NCBI GenBank assembly: GCA_022747635.1
Contig: JAKTNV010000006.1
Coordinates: forward strand, 66,409,590 to 66,473,589
Length of the DNA: 64,000 nt
Reading direction: 5' to 3'
From: Hetaerina americana
Taxonomy: Eukaryota > Arthropoda > Insecta > Odonata > Calopterygidae
Within the stretch, counting starts at the first letter, position 1, and every line of letters starts with the position of its first letter. Under the pieces are notes generated by a model, which searched no databases, had not been told where the DNA came from, and saw only the letters and a list, made by a program, of their open reading frames with translations. A program made the translations under genes and the position numbers. This document shows positions 1 through 10,999 of the stretch, in pieces.

Positions 1-1620
1 ATTGTTCTCGAACTAGTTGCCCCGCTATCAGCTGAATTTTGTGATTGGGATAAAATTCGCTAGTATAATCCTATAAGCCACTGAAATCGTGAAGTGATAA
101 ATCTGAACATGAAATTAAATAATATAAAATAGCAATTAATCTATAATATCTCTTATATAGAGCAAATAAAGTAAAGCACGGGTCACATTTTCTGGCTACT
201 TACCTCCATGTGTTGTATAAGCGGTAGAGCGGATTTCACTGCGTTCCTCATTTTCCTGACAAACTGTTTCGCCGGCATCCCAACTAGCGTCTTCAGGTCA
301 AAGTATTGCTATCAACTGGTCTTTATTAAAGCAATAAAAAATTCAACTCATAAGTACTACGACCTTAAGATGCTAGCTGGGAGGCTGGAAAAATATACGA
401 GATATTACCGGAAATAATGCAGTATTTGCAATATACTCGTACGCGCTCAAGGAAGCCTTCGCAAAAAAACCTTAAGGCATCAATTAATTTTAAGGAGCGA
501 TATAAGGTCGCCCAATTAGCCGCATAACGATTTGATTAATCCGAGCATGTAAATAGTTCAGACCGGGTCGCCAAACGACCCAATACGATACAGTAGTGAA
601 TCTGAACTAAACCTATCAACATCAGCCTGCACGGATCAGCTGCGCCGACATTGTTCAGCAAACATGAAGTATATATGATAGTTCTAAACAATTATCACCG
701 GAATCAACATGAATTAATGAAATTGACCAATTTACGCCGTACACTGCATGGCGACTCGCCAAATGGTGAAAACACCCTCATGCCTCAGAAGCCATATAAA
801 TGTATTACGAGATCTGAAGGTTTTGAAAGAAGAGTTGACCAAACTAGTATGGGGACGTGCGCATTGGGTGGTGAGGCCGCGAGACAAATTTTTGATTGAT
901 GCACAAGTATCAAGAGAAGAGAGAGAAGTAGGCTCGCTATTCTTTCTCACGTTGGAATTCAAACGGATTTAAGATGATAGGGAACCGTAATGATTGGCAT
1001 TCAATTTATTTCCTCAGAGCATTCCTTAGGTAGCAATGTTCCCATAATTCTTAAGGTAGTAGTTCTTATAACGAATTCTTAATGCAGAATTTATGACGAA
1101 TTTATTCTCGAGCTACTGTTGCCTATTTCCACATAAAACTACGTAAATAACCACGAGAGTATCTCTCAAGAATGTTTTCTCCATTCCATCCAGATACACA
1201 GCAATTGTATTACCGTTAACTCGCTCGCAGGTGCCCTCGCCAGCCAGTAAGTTCCTTCAACTTTAATTTCCACTCATTTTTCGCAGCAAAAAAAAAGAAA
1301 GCGCCTCACATGCAAGTTACGGTAAACGTTAATACATAATCAAATCTGTGGTCCGCTTGATCAAGTTAAGTGGCATGCAGAAATTGGAGAATTGGATTTA
1401 ATTTCTTGAGTGAATCCAATAGCTTTAAATTTGTCCGATGAATTAAATCTAGCGGTGAATTCTTCGGGGGTTCGTTTCTCAAAGCTTAAACTTAGTTTAA
1501 AATCCATTACCAGGCACTCCAAAAAAATGCCAACAAGGAAAACCAAAGGTGATGCGGTAATAATCACTCTTTGAAGTTCTATAGGGCGTGATTTAGGTAA
1601 TTTTATAGGTTCTAAAAGGT
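1..1620. other. unassigned AT-rich DNA
   Basis: No gene, RNA or repeat is recognisable. Open frames are short (under 92 codons), overlap one another on both strands and show no domain signature. Probably intergenic or intronic single-copy DNA. Confidence 0.5.
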
Positions 1621-2235
1621 GTTACAAGCGATGGCTCTCGGCTTGCAGCGAGGCAAGGGCGCCGCTGGTCTAAGAAGATTTCCTCATCAGATCTTGCTCA
1701 AGCATTGCGATTGCCATCTTATCCCTCGACCCTTCCGAGAATTTCAAGCGAAAAAACGATCCGGGTCACTTCGGATCGACCGATAGCAATCTCCACTCAT
1801 CGAGTCGACCCATCGCGCGGTGAAAGCCTTCCCGATTGCCGGGAGACGTCTGGATTCGCGGTGCGTGGAGAGTGTTAGGAGGGGAGGGAGGGTCATTCGT
1901 CCCACCTGTGTCCAGGGAGGCAAGTTCCAAAGGGGGGTATAAGGGGCTCTTGCCCGCTCACACAACCTCTTTGGATCGCAGCCACGGAGGGAAGGGGGGA
2001 GCGACGTGCACGCTGCCAACCGGTGGATAGACTTTCTCCCTCCGCGTTGTGCTGTCCTTCTCCATCGCCGTGCCTATCTCGCGGTTGATGTCGTCCCACC
2101 TCCCCAGCGATTGGCGCCACCTCACCCCGGCGACCCAGACACTGCACTCCCGCGGCCTCGACGACCCGGAACGGTGAGGCCTTGTGACACCGCAGAATGC
2201 TCTGAGATGACTCGCGGGAGTTCATCTACAAACGA
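1621..2235. other. GC-rich, CpG-containing block without a gene
   Basis: Base composition changes sharply from the AT-rich flanks to a GC-rich stretch with many CpGs and runs such as GGGAGGGAGG. Several overlapping frames are open on both strands because stop codons are rare here; their products are low complexity (R, G, P, S rich) and match no family I know. A CpG-rich promoter, enhancer or old repeat are all possible. Confidence 0.35.
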
Positions 2236-2337
2236 ACACCTACTGGGACCTTGATTCAATCAGATTTTCGAGACTAATCTTTCCAAATGAAACAGTAAAC
2301 ATATTTCGAACGCATTTGGAGGGTGAAGGCAGCAAAT

Positions 2338-2440
2338 AGGGTAGAGAGCTGGACTACTGACCAGAGGATCCGGGTTTTGATTCCGGGTAACACCTCAGTA
2401 TCTCCGTTCGGTCAACTCCAGTTTGCTAGCTTTCCTATGA
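2338..2440 (+). repeat. SINE-B head fragment (tRNA-like)
   Basis: The stretch aligns with the first ~100 bases of the complete SINE-B at 48814: the same order of GGGTAGAG-like A-box end, GACCAGAGGATCCGGGTT and a B-box-like GTTTTGATTCC, then a CTCAG-TATCTCC segment. It is diverged, stops before the SINE body, and is separated from the next SINE-B piece by about 165 unassigned bases. Confidence 0.45.
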
Positions 2441-2605
2441 TTTGAGCTAGTTTACAATTTAAACTTCGTCAATGAAGATTTTAATTGCGGCCTTTCGCTA
2501 TTATCTCTTCCGGAACGGCGTTGTCGTTAATAAGTGTTTCCTATATGTAAAGATATTCGTAACCGAGGAGCAAACGACATGTTCATAACGACTTTCAGCT
2601 CAGCA

Positions 2606-2768
2606 ATACTGATCATCCTCAGCTTCACCCCAGCTGTGTAATTTTTATTGTTACCGGATCCTGCAGGGTACCATTGGTGGCACAGGGAAAAAAATTGTCC
2701 CCCATACCCTTATATTTGAAGATCGCAAGCCGTATAAGACTTAGCATTTGTTGACATCCCTTTATGCA
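2606..2768 (+). repeat. SINE-B body fragment
   Basis: Matches the middle of the complete SINE-B at 48814: CAGCTTCACCCCAGCTGTGT, then GGCACAGGGAAA, a CCCCCATACCC run and GACTTAG. It lacks the tRNA-like head and the 3' end. Together with the head piece at 2338 it may be one old copy broken by indels. Confidence 0.5.
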
Positions 2769-3239
2769 ACAACTTTTGAGTTGATTAATAATGCGGGCCG
2801 TTCTTTTCTCTTGCATTACAAACTCAAATCAATACAGATCATGCAAAGAATAAAACAAAACCCTTTCCCAGAGTTTGATAGACGTATGACATGAATTAGC
2901 TCTATTCCACTCAAAAAAATATTAAATTTATATGCAATATTCAATTCAACACTAATAACCATTGTAAAATTTCCCTTTCCTAACAAGGGTTTACCAAATA
3001 ATGAGCTTCAAGGGAGAAAGTAATGAAAATATTTACCGATAAGGAGACTTGCAATCTCATCTATAGTTTAACTACTACATTTAACTACTCTCATTCAAAC
3101 AGGAGTGTTATTACTTCACCTTCACTGATCATCTCCCATTTAGTAAAACTTCAAAATACGCTTCTTTACACAACGTGTAAATTTTACTAATGAAAAAATA
3201 GAAATTTAATTCAGGGTTCAGCGGTCATCACGAGCGAGA
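2769..3239. other. unassigned AT-rich DNA
   Basis: No open frame of note and no recognisable repeat. Confidence 0.5.
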
Positions 3240-3600
3240 ATGGCTCGCATCTCCGCCGCAGATGGTGTTTTGATCAGAGGAATTGATTACATTCTGTTCC
3301 ATCGGAGTGTAGAAACGGCACCAACACTTAAACATGTGCTTAAGCTTGCGGCACGTCGAGCGAGGCCTGACTGTGAAGCAGAAGGAAGACATTGCCTTGG
3401 GAACCGTTTGGGCACGTTCCAGTCGATTGCGTGCATTTGCAACCGTGTGAGAGCGAAGCAGCGGTTTCGCACGCCACAGCTCAAGCTTCTCGCCTCTCCG
3501 TCTTCGTCACATTGAGCGGGAGGCGGGATAACACGCGTGCGTTCCAATCGAGAGTGCGTGCATCGGATCAGAATGCCTCAGGAGAGAAACGCTAACACCC
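3240..3600. other. GC-rich block without a gene
   Basis: A CpG-containing stretch with three overlapping open frames (+ and -) of 67 to 91 codons, none with a recognisable domain. The simultaneous openness of frames on both strands indicates low stop frequency, not coding. Confidence 0.3.
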
Positions 3601-3640
3601 GGTAGGGACGGCCAAAATCGGCATCGGATTTTTTGTCTAT

Positions 3641-3653
3641 ATATCGAAAACTA
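3641..3653. repeat. target-site duplication, left copy
   Basis: ATATCGAAAACTA occurs here and again, identical over all 13 bases, at 4124-4136. The two copies exactly bracket the truncated LINE 3' end, as expected for target-primed reverse transcription. Confidence 0.85.
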
Positions 3654-4123
3654 GGAGGAGGGAGTTGACATGGAGCGTAGCTATGTACGGCGCGGAAACG
3701 TGGTTATTGAAGCAGAAGGATAACGTAGATTGGGGCTTTGGAAATGTGGGTGTGGAGAAGAATGGGGAAGGTGGAATGGACCGGATTGAAAACAAATTAG
3801 GAAGTACTTAGTATAGTGGGTGAAGAGAGGAGTTTGTTGGGAGAAATCCTATGGAGGCAGAAAAAGTAGATGAGGGGCGTATTGATCGGCAGCGGGATGT
3901 TGAAGACTGTAATAGAGGGGAGAATGTTAGGCAAACGAGGAAAGGGTAGGAACAGGATAGGGATGTTGGACGGGATGAAGGGAGGAAGAAAGTACTCAGA
4001 GATGAAGAGGGACCTGATGTAGACTAGTTTGCTGGATTGTGTTTTGTTATGAGTTACAAAATATTTAATTCGTAGTTGTTTCCATTCAAAATCCTACCTT
4101 AACCGGTAGATTACCTAATAATA
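3654..4123 (+). mobile_element. 5'-truncated LINE, 3' end (family L-A)
   Basis: About 470 bases of the 3' end of a non-LTR retrotransposon. Translated with frame corrections, it gives the reverse transcriptase C-terminal region: SVAMYGAETWLLKQKD, then EMWVWRRMGKVEWT, EERSLLGEILWRQ and IEGRMLGKRGKGR, the usual order in arthropod endonuclease-reverse transcriptase LINEs. Indels and stops make it dead. The 3' UTR ends in a stem-loop (CTACC 4094-4098, GGTAG 4105-4109) and a TAATAATAAT tail. A perfect 13-bp duplication flanks it, so the 5' truncation happened at insertion. Other copies with the same 3' end lie near 30.4, 42.7 and 46.0 kb. Confidence 0.85.
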
Positions 4124-4136
4124 ATATCGAAAACTA
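4124..4136. repeat. target-site duplication, right copy
   Basis: Identical to 3641-3653; begins directly after the TAA-type tail of the LINE. Confidence 0.85.
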
Positions 4137-5174
4137 TCGTTATCTTTTACTCCTCCGATATATCGAATGCACCGATATTATTTTCCGATAACGAGTATAA
4201 TCAATCTAAGACATCCGCAGTCATTCTCAGAACGAATAATATGTATTCTTGTCTGTCGATTACATTAATATTTAAAGCGATCAACACAATCAAAGGTTTT
4301 GCCCAAGATTTATTCAGATATATCAATTTATCAGTATTTTTCCCGTTATATCTATCGAACATAACGATAATATTGACGTGCTCCAATAGTTGATGCAATG
4401 ATATTTTTTCACTTTCAAATATCAGTAATACGCGGGCATTGTGTTCGACGGCGAGGGGAGACAACCATGGAGTTTTGCGGGACAAAGGAAGAGGCAAGGC
4501 TTTCAACGAGCTTAGGCTCACAGCGTGACAAGTTTGACTTGAGACAGACCACACCCCCTCATTACGTATGACTTTAACGCAGGCATGGAGGGAATAATTT
4601 TAGCCCCGTATTACATTGGTAGGCGAGACCATACCGAGAAGTGAAGTGAAATTGACTGCCGACCAGACTGATGCAAGAAATTCGTTTTCCTTCACAGGAT
4701 TTTTGGCCAGAGCAGTACACAGTACACAGACATGGACAAATCAATTTGAAAAACCCGATAATGGACAAGTACGGAATGTCAATGAATAATTAAATGGCTG
4801 GTGACCTAAAACCCTATTCTAAATGGCTTCATGTTGGCTTGGAGTGAACAATGTAATTGTAGATTATACCCTAAGGACACCAAATTGGGTTTTAATGCCT
4901 AGGCGCAGAGTATTTTCAATCCGCCTATTCCCCGATTAAATTCAGTAATATTAGATGAGTAGTTGTAAATGGACTCAAAGTGGCATTGGAAGAGATAAGT
5001 ATCTTTTCATAATATTCCTATAACCTTAGAGTCATAAAATCACATCAGTTTCACTGAAGGAAAAATTTACGATATTTTGCTTATAAGGCCAGGTTGTACT
5101 CACTACGTGCACATTGTTAATATAACAGAAATTGCGTTTCGCTTGAAGTTAAATTATTGTTCTCCATATTAGCG
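4137..5174. other. unassigned DNA
   Basis: AT-rich at first, mixed later. Minus-strand frames at 4201-4554 and 4574-4768 are open but unrecognised and unremarkable in composition. No repeat seen. Confidence 0.45.
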
Positions 5175-5452
5175 GTAATTAAGGCACTCATTTGCGCCAT
5201 TAGGGATCGATGGGTAAATTGGTAGGGGTATGATTTTCAGGGAATGTTAGAAGGATAGAGAGCAACCCGGCTTTAGCCTTGGGGTCTATAATTTAGCGTC
5301 GCATACGACGGCGCTTTCTTCTTGAAGTGCCCTCCAAATGGCACCCAAGTAGAGACCGGAATACCTCTGAAAAATTGTGCCAACGCCGGGATTCGAATCC
5401 GGGATCTATATATGGGAAGCAAGTACAATAGCCACAACACCAACTAGAACCC
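5175..5452 (-). repeat. SINE-A copy, decayed
   Basis: On the minus strand this follows the SINE-A at 12027: tRNA-like head with B box (GGATTCGAATCC, reverse of 5389-5400), a TTTTTCAGAGGTAT-like segment, CTACTTGGGTGCC, then GCGCAAATGA near the 3' end. It is the most diverged of the five SINE-A copies; the middle has large replacements and the trinucleotide tail is not preserved. Confidence 0.6.
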
Positions 5453-5676
5453 CTTCTCCTCGTTCATAAGGCAAATGAAGTCTACGATGCGTAAAATTTG
5501 CTGCGCTGTTAAAAAAATTTCCTGATTGTGAAAAAATTACATGCAAAATTCAAGATAAAATCATTTCCATTTGCTTTGTATCCCGATATCTATAATATCC
5601 AAGGTCAAATGTAAGAGAAAAAGGAAAATAGGTACATGAAAGAGTCGACAGTTGTGTGCCGGTGCTGTATGAAATA

Positions 5677-5700
5677 CAGGGTCGCACCCAAAAGTGGTAG
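5677..5700 (+). repeat. MLE-1 left terminal inverted repeat
   Basis: Pairs with 6359-6382 (reverse complement) with two mismatches. The outer end CAGGGTCG(C/T)ACCC abuts the TA target site. Confidence 0.85.
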
Positions 5701-6311
5701 GTGCGAAACTCGGGAAGACGGTAACTGAGACCCTCGATATGATCAATCAGGCTTATGGGGACACTGCCTTAAGCCGTTCCACAGTATTTGAGTGGCACAA
5801 GTTGTTTAAAGAGGGTAGGGAGCTCGTTGAAGACGACCATCGCTCCGGACGGCCGTCGACGGCAAGCACCGACACGAATGTGGACAGAGTGAGAACACTG
5901 CTGAACACAGACCGACGCTTAACCTGTGAAGAAATTGCAGACCAGTTGGGTCTGTTTGCATCCAACGTCCAACGTATTATTTCACAGGATTTGGCCATGC
6001 GCAAGGTGTGCGCCAAGATGGTGCCGAAAATTCTGAGTGTCGACCTACAGCTCCTGGCCAAATACGGCGTTGCCACGTTGCCGCACCCGCCCTATTCTCC
6101 CGATCTGGCGCCACCGGACTTCTTCTTCTTCCCCCTGATGGAAAGACAGCTCAAGGGACGACGTTTTGACTCGATAAAGGCCGTTTAAGAGGCTTCGACG
6201 AGGGTCATCAACGGCATCCCCAAAGAAAATTTCCAGCGGGCGCACGGGGAATGGGTGCAACGTTATACTAAGTGTGTAGCAGCTCAAGGAGCATACTTTG
6301 AAGATTATTAA
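5694..6311 (+). pseudogene. mariner transposase remnant, catalytic core deleted
   Basis: One continuous frame gives KLGKTVTETLDMINQAYG..., STVFEWHKLFKEGRE, DDHRSGRPSTA and RRLTCEEIADQLG, the paired helix-turn-helix DNA-binding region of mariner transposases (about residues 5-110). After CAKMVPK the sequence jumps to the C-terminal motif PYSPDLAPPDFFFFP, which holds the third acidic residue of the DD34D triad (residue 142); the first two acidic residues and the HDNARPH segment are absent. A TAA stop at 6186-6188 interrupts the frame, which continues as EASTRVINGIPKENFQRA to the natural end EDY-stop at 6309-6311. The usual N-terminal methionine and first ~15 residues are missing because the frame starts directly at the terminal repeat. 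It cannot encode an active transposase. Confidence 0.9.
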
Positions 6312-6358
6312 GTCGATGTAAGTATATCGTCAATAAAATTCTTCTAAAAAAATCATTC

Positions 6359-6382
6359 CCACCACTTTTGGGTACGACCCTG
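6359..6382 (-). repeat. MLE-1 right terminal inverted repeat
   Basis: Reverse complement of the left end, CAGGGTCGTACCC outermost, followed by TA and host sequence. Confidence 0.85.
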
Positions 6383-6459
6383 TATTTACGACTGAATATA
6401 TTCTGATGAAAACGTTCCTTAAGATCTTCCCTTGGAATATGCTAACAATCTTCTTCTGC

Positions 6460-7125
6460 CAGAAACACGCGCGAGCGCCATGTTGCCCCATCAAGCGTTT
6501 CTCGCGTACGTTACGTTCGCTCTGACACGAGAGTAGGCCGCGCGTGTCGTGGATTTTCAAGATCACACCTCAATTTTTTCTCCAGTGAAAGAGAGGAGAG
6601 CCTCGAAGTCAATTTTCCACAGGATTTCGGATTCAGGACTCCGCGAGAGGGGAGACGATAGAGGAAGGAGGGAAAAATGGCAACGCTGGGAATAAATCCG
6701 ACGTGACGTCACTCCAAACGAAAACCGAAGGGGGTATAGAAAGTCGAGTGTTCGTCAACCCTCGTTCGGCACGCGTCCCACAAGGCGTAACTCCTCCACT
6801 CATACGTACATTCTCGTGCCACGCCTCTCTCGACGCTTTTCCACCCTGCGCAAGACAATAGGCGGCAGTCGCGAAAGCACGCCTCGGTGGGGACAGAGGG
6901 GTCCGGGCGGGAGAAAGGGCGAGTCCGCCTCGACAGAGTGGGCGGGCGACAACACGTTCCCAATCTATTAAATCGGGATGGGAAGAAGGAGAAGAAGAAG
7001 AGGAGGTATGGGGGGGGGAAGGTCGCACACCCCGTTGTTGTAGGTAACCGGGGGGAGGAGGGGAAAAGTGTAGGAGTGGAAAAGGAAAGTTACGGCTTAA
7101 GAAGTACGTACGGTCAGCTGAGCAC
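6460..7125. other. GC-rich block with a polypurine tract
   Basis: CpG-dense from about 6460 (ACGCGCGAGCGCCATG, CGCGTACGTTACG), turning into a purine run with GGGAAGGAGAAG repeats around 6975-7080. Frames on both strands stay open for 80 to 165 codons but overlap in all phases and read as low-complexity S/P/R/G sequence. No gene is supported. A CpG-rich regulatory region is possible. Confidence 0.35.
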
Positions 7126-7300
7126 ACGAGTCAACTTGACGACGACTGCCATTATTGCTGTTATTAAATCAGACAAATTATTTAGCTTCACGGCTGGCAA
7201 AGTGATATCAATCACTTTTAAACATTCCAGAGCTATAACTTAAGAGCACGAGAGACGATGGGTAAACCAAAACTGCGATTAACCCTGATACAGTAGCCAG

Positions 7301-7536
7301 CCAGATGGTTGGTTTATAATAGGTGAGTGCAGAGCTCACCAAATACTAGACCCAATGGCGTGTGAAATTCGCATATCATGGCAGGGCTGTTCGTTTTCCT
7401 CTGCCGGCTGTGGACTCCCAGGAAGATCTAGCATCCGAAAAATCACACGAATTAGGTTAAACTGAAGGTTCCCAGAGCCGTTTCCCGGGCCCTTCGATCA
7501 ACTCCCAACGGCGCTCCAACTGCTGGACCACGCGCA
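7301..7536 (-). repeat. SINE-B copy, near full length, minus strand
   Basis: In reverse orientation it follows SINE-B from the 3' stem region (GGTTGGTTTATAAT) through GAGCTCACC, a degraded AATGGCGTGTGAAATT, CTCTGCCGGCTGTGG, AGGAAGATCTAGCATCCG and CCGGGCCCTTCGAT to the tRNA-like head (CTCCAACTGCTGGACCACG). Diverged but collinear over its whole length. Confidence 0.7.
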
Positions 7537-8940
7537 TGTAAAATAAGGTACACGGCTAGCATAAGTAAAACCGTTAGGACAACTACAGTGATTTTCTCCA
7601 AGTTACTGCACGGACATTAGGGTAAAAGGATATTGAAAAGCCGGGAAGTGAATCTGTGTATTTGCAATTACCACGGGAGTCACAGTAAATTTTCCGGTTG
7701 TAGCATGAGCACAATAGCACGCGTATGCATATTTAAAAGACCGAAATAAGAAAACTGCCTTACCCCAAGATGAGTTTACCCAAACGCTGTCACCTCAAAA
7801 ATATGAGCAATAGCCCATAAAAGTATTGTGTTCCAGCGGATTTTCAGGCAATTTACTCATTTTGCTTGTTTTTTAAGGTTACTTTATGTTTAAAGTGGAA
7901 ACAGCGAAAGTAATGCATAAGTGCAATGGATAAGAGCACTACCTAATTTAATGATAGAAATTCCATCACGATCCTCCATCCCAATATTCTCGTTAAACCG
8001 TGTAATTGGCAATGCGATAATGTACTTGTACGATACGATTGACACAATACAAAAGGTAAAATTTAGTGACCAATATCATTAAATGTGTATCCGGTGTAAA
8101 TTAATTTATATGTACACTGAAACCATATTTGAAGAGGATATTTTCCATAATTTTCGATTGTTCATTTATTGTAAAATTCATACGGTGCAAAAATATTAAA
8201 ATATTTTTTTTAAACAAATAATCACTTTTTAAACTCAAAAGTTGAAATCTACAATTCAATGATACAATGCTCCATTCAGCACGCGAGTTGCTTGACATTC
8301 TCCGAGTTGACGCCAAGGTAGAAAAGGTAAAAATTTGGTGCCACGATAAGTTTCATTCTGTTGACATAACCAACAATATCCGGAAAAAGCCACTCAACAT
8401 TCCAACAGCAAACGGAGTCTTTAAATTTATAGGAGAATAATAAAATATTGAAAGTAATTAGCCGAAGAAAGAGTTTCAATGATACCAGTGACTTCCCCAA
8501 ATCCTTAATTGCAGCTTTCAGCCACTAAAGCAACGGAAAAAATTATTAGAACGAAGCTTCTTGCATTTAATGGTATCAAAAGTTCAGGAATGTGACATGC
8601 ACAAACTAATAGCTAAGATGAATAATCAAAGGTAATATGCGTATGTCAGCTACAGCAAATATAGTCTCTGAGGAGATTGGATTTCTCTGTAGTCATTATT
8701 ACATTTCTAACACGTAAAAATATGACAAAATATGCGCCATTCCAATAGGTTTCAGCGGCAATTAGAGCAATTGATGAACTCTCATGTTAGCTATGACTGT
8801 CATTCCCAACTGGAGGGATACGTAAAGTTTTAGCAGCGTATTAAGTTTCCAGACGAAGCCTCAACAGTAGAGCACCGTAAGCGTGGAAAAAGGAAATAAG
8901 ACGGACATGAAAATTTTATCCTGGCATGCATGCATCCTTA
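7537..8940. other. unassigned AT-rich DNA
   Basis: No coding frame, RNA or repeat recognised. Frames at 8101-8316 and 8276-8500 (-) are short and featureless. Confidence 0.5.
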
Positions 8941-8992
8941 ATCGTCAAAAAACAAGGGACCTCGAAATCCATTCCAAAGGTTTTTGCCATAC

Positions 8993-9018
8993 GTTTCCAT
9001 AGCGACGCGAATACGTCA
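8993..9018 (+). promoter_or_regulatory. candidate X-box plus CRE half-site
   Basis: GTTTCCATAGCGAC (8993-9006) fits the RFX X-box consensus RYYNYYATRRNRAC at every position. Five bases further comes TACGTCA (9012-9018), a CREB/ATF half-site. Both lie in a short CpG-containing patch. The pairing is suggestive only; a single degenerate 14-mer can arise by chance. Confidence 0.3.
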
Positions 9019-9051
9019 CATAGTTCTCATGTTTGTCCTCTCGTGTCCTCA

Positions 9052-9078
9052 GCGGCGAAGCAAATGCTGCTTCGTCGT
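9052..9078 (+). other. hairpin, 11-bp stem
   Basis: CGAAGCA (9056-9062) and TGCTTCG (9068-9074) pair around an AATGC loop; four further pairs outside (two G-T wobbles) extend the stem to 11 bp. It lies 34 bases after the CRE-like site. Confidence 0.4.
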
Positions 9079-10999
9079 GCGTCGAGCGAGCCAAAATAGA
9101 CGTGAACAACTTCAGTCACGCCGCTGTAATTGAAGACTTAGCTCGATTGCGCATGAAGTAAGCTCAAATTTCCTACCATTTCATAAAACTAGCAAACGGC
9201 TTTGAGTAATGAGCTTGTTGAGGCATACAGAAACGTGGTTCGTGTGCCTTTAACAGAAGGAAGTGTCCGCCTTGCCGTATCTTTAAGGGAAAAAGGAGGA
9301 AGGGATAATTACAAAAAAAATCCTAGAGAATATCGGAATTCATCGTAAAAAATAATGTACTTGTACTCTGACACGACTGGTGGCATATGGGTCAGCACTC
9401 ATTGCGATAATAAGGGTTATCCAGGTTTTTTGAAGGCTTCCGCGAAATGGTATTGATGAATACACTTCTCTGTTTTCTCTAATATTTTCCCAGCGCTCCA
9501 ATCGTCTTCTTAAGGCGACGTAGTTTCCAAAGCCAGTGAGAAACCTGGCAACGTATTTTGTTAAAACATAATACGCGGATACAATTCTGAATGGAAATGT
9601 ATTCAAAAGTGACCGAATGAGGAAAAGCGTAATCTCAAAATGCGTAAGGCTCGTAGTACTAGGGTTTTGGCCATCGTCCTTTATCCTAAGGATTCTAAGA
9701 ATTCATTTTTTTTTAAATTATTCCATCTCCTCCTGCATTTCTATTTCCTTCTATTATATATAACTAGCTTGCAAACTTCAAGGACCCATTCATCATTCAT
9801 AACGCAACCGAAGAAGACGGTCAGTTAATCATTTCACAACGCTTTTAGAGTGGGAAGGTGACATGAAAGAATGGTCTTTAGATTTAGAAATGTAGAGGTG
9901 TTTAACCCTTTTAAAAGGCTTTAACCACCGACAAATCCAAAATTATGGTCCTGATTAAATTTTTCAAAACCAAAGCTGAAACAGAACAATTGTAAACGGT
10001 AATTAAACGTGAATTGATTTGACTTACTTTTTTATAAACAAGGAGTAGATGGCTTTATAGTGTGTAAATGACGCTAATGCAAGCCTTCGGGCATTAACTG
10101 ATATATTTCACTTCCCCTCAGACATTTTCATATTGAGTTAGAAAAGGTCACCTGGGGATGGTGGAAGGAAACGTAGGCACAAAAACCGGTTGTAGAGAAG
10201 GAGAAAACAAGCGAGAGGGTCGCTACAAGAGTAATATAGAAGCGTCTCCCATCGGCTGTCATGTACAAAAATCGAAAATATACGCGTGGGCCATCTAATC
10301 GTCTTCTTTCACGCCCATAGCGAACTTGCGAAAAAAAAACCAACGCCATTTCTGACTGTCCCATAATTACGACAATTTTACGAGTACCTTAAGTCATAGT
10401 GCGTATATGAAGCCTTCACTAAAAATTAAAATACTCCTAAAGCACCCTCCATCAATGACGCTACATTTAACAGTTTTAGAATTATTCCGCCCTGGTTATC
10501 GTAATCCGTCGCGCTAAGAAAATAAACCCGCACATTACGACGTCGCGTTTCTCCCTAGAGTGCCCAAAACTGATAAGTGGGCAGGAAATTCTTTCTTTTG
10601 CGAGAGGTTCAAATTCACTCATTCTCACATAGTGTCAACGTATCACCCGCTAGCAGAAGATAAATTGAAAAGATAATTCTAGGGGTACAAAATTTCTGAG
10701 CAGGATGGTAAGGAAATCAACGGCAATCTCTTACCGCAATACCGAGCAGATTGGTATTTTAATTTAGAATCATTTAGCCCAGCTGTTCCGATTTTGTGAT
10801 CCCAGGGATAGGCAAGCCCTTTTCATCCCGATTATCTAGGACCGTTTCCCTCTTAATTCATGCAATTTTCACTGGTGGACGAAGCATTAAACGTTTTTTC
10901 TCTTCCTATTTTCGTTTTCGACAGGCTTCCTTCATTAACCCTTAGCAGGGGCGCATTGTTCAAAATTTTGTCCGTTCATTTTATTATTCTTCCGTTTCA
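9079..10999. other. unassigned DNA
   Basis: No recognisable gene or repeat. A plus-strand frame at 10860-11231 is hydrophobic and open but resembles nothing known and overlaps the minus-strand frame at 11000-11194. Confidence 0.45.

Larger units (their letters stand above)
5677..6382 (+). mobile_element. mariner-like element, internally deleted (MLE-1)
   Basis: A 706-bp element bounded by TA dinucleotides (5675-5676 and 6383-6384), the mariner target duplication, and inverted repeats starting CAGGGTCG that match for about 24 bases with two mismatches. It encodes a shortened mariner transposase. Intact mariners are about 1.3 kb, so roughly 0.6 kb is missing: the extreme N-terminus and the part of the catalytic domain with the first two acidic residues. 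It is non-autonomous; the terminal mismatches and an internal stop suggest some age. Confidence 0.9.

Noticed and set aside
1893..2225. 110-codon minus-strand frame
   Set aside because: GC-rich block, conflicting frames, no domain.
6633..7127. 164-codon minus-strand frame
   Set aside because: Overlaps other open frames on both strands in a GC-rich block; product is S/P/R rich without a domain.
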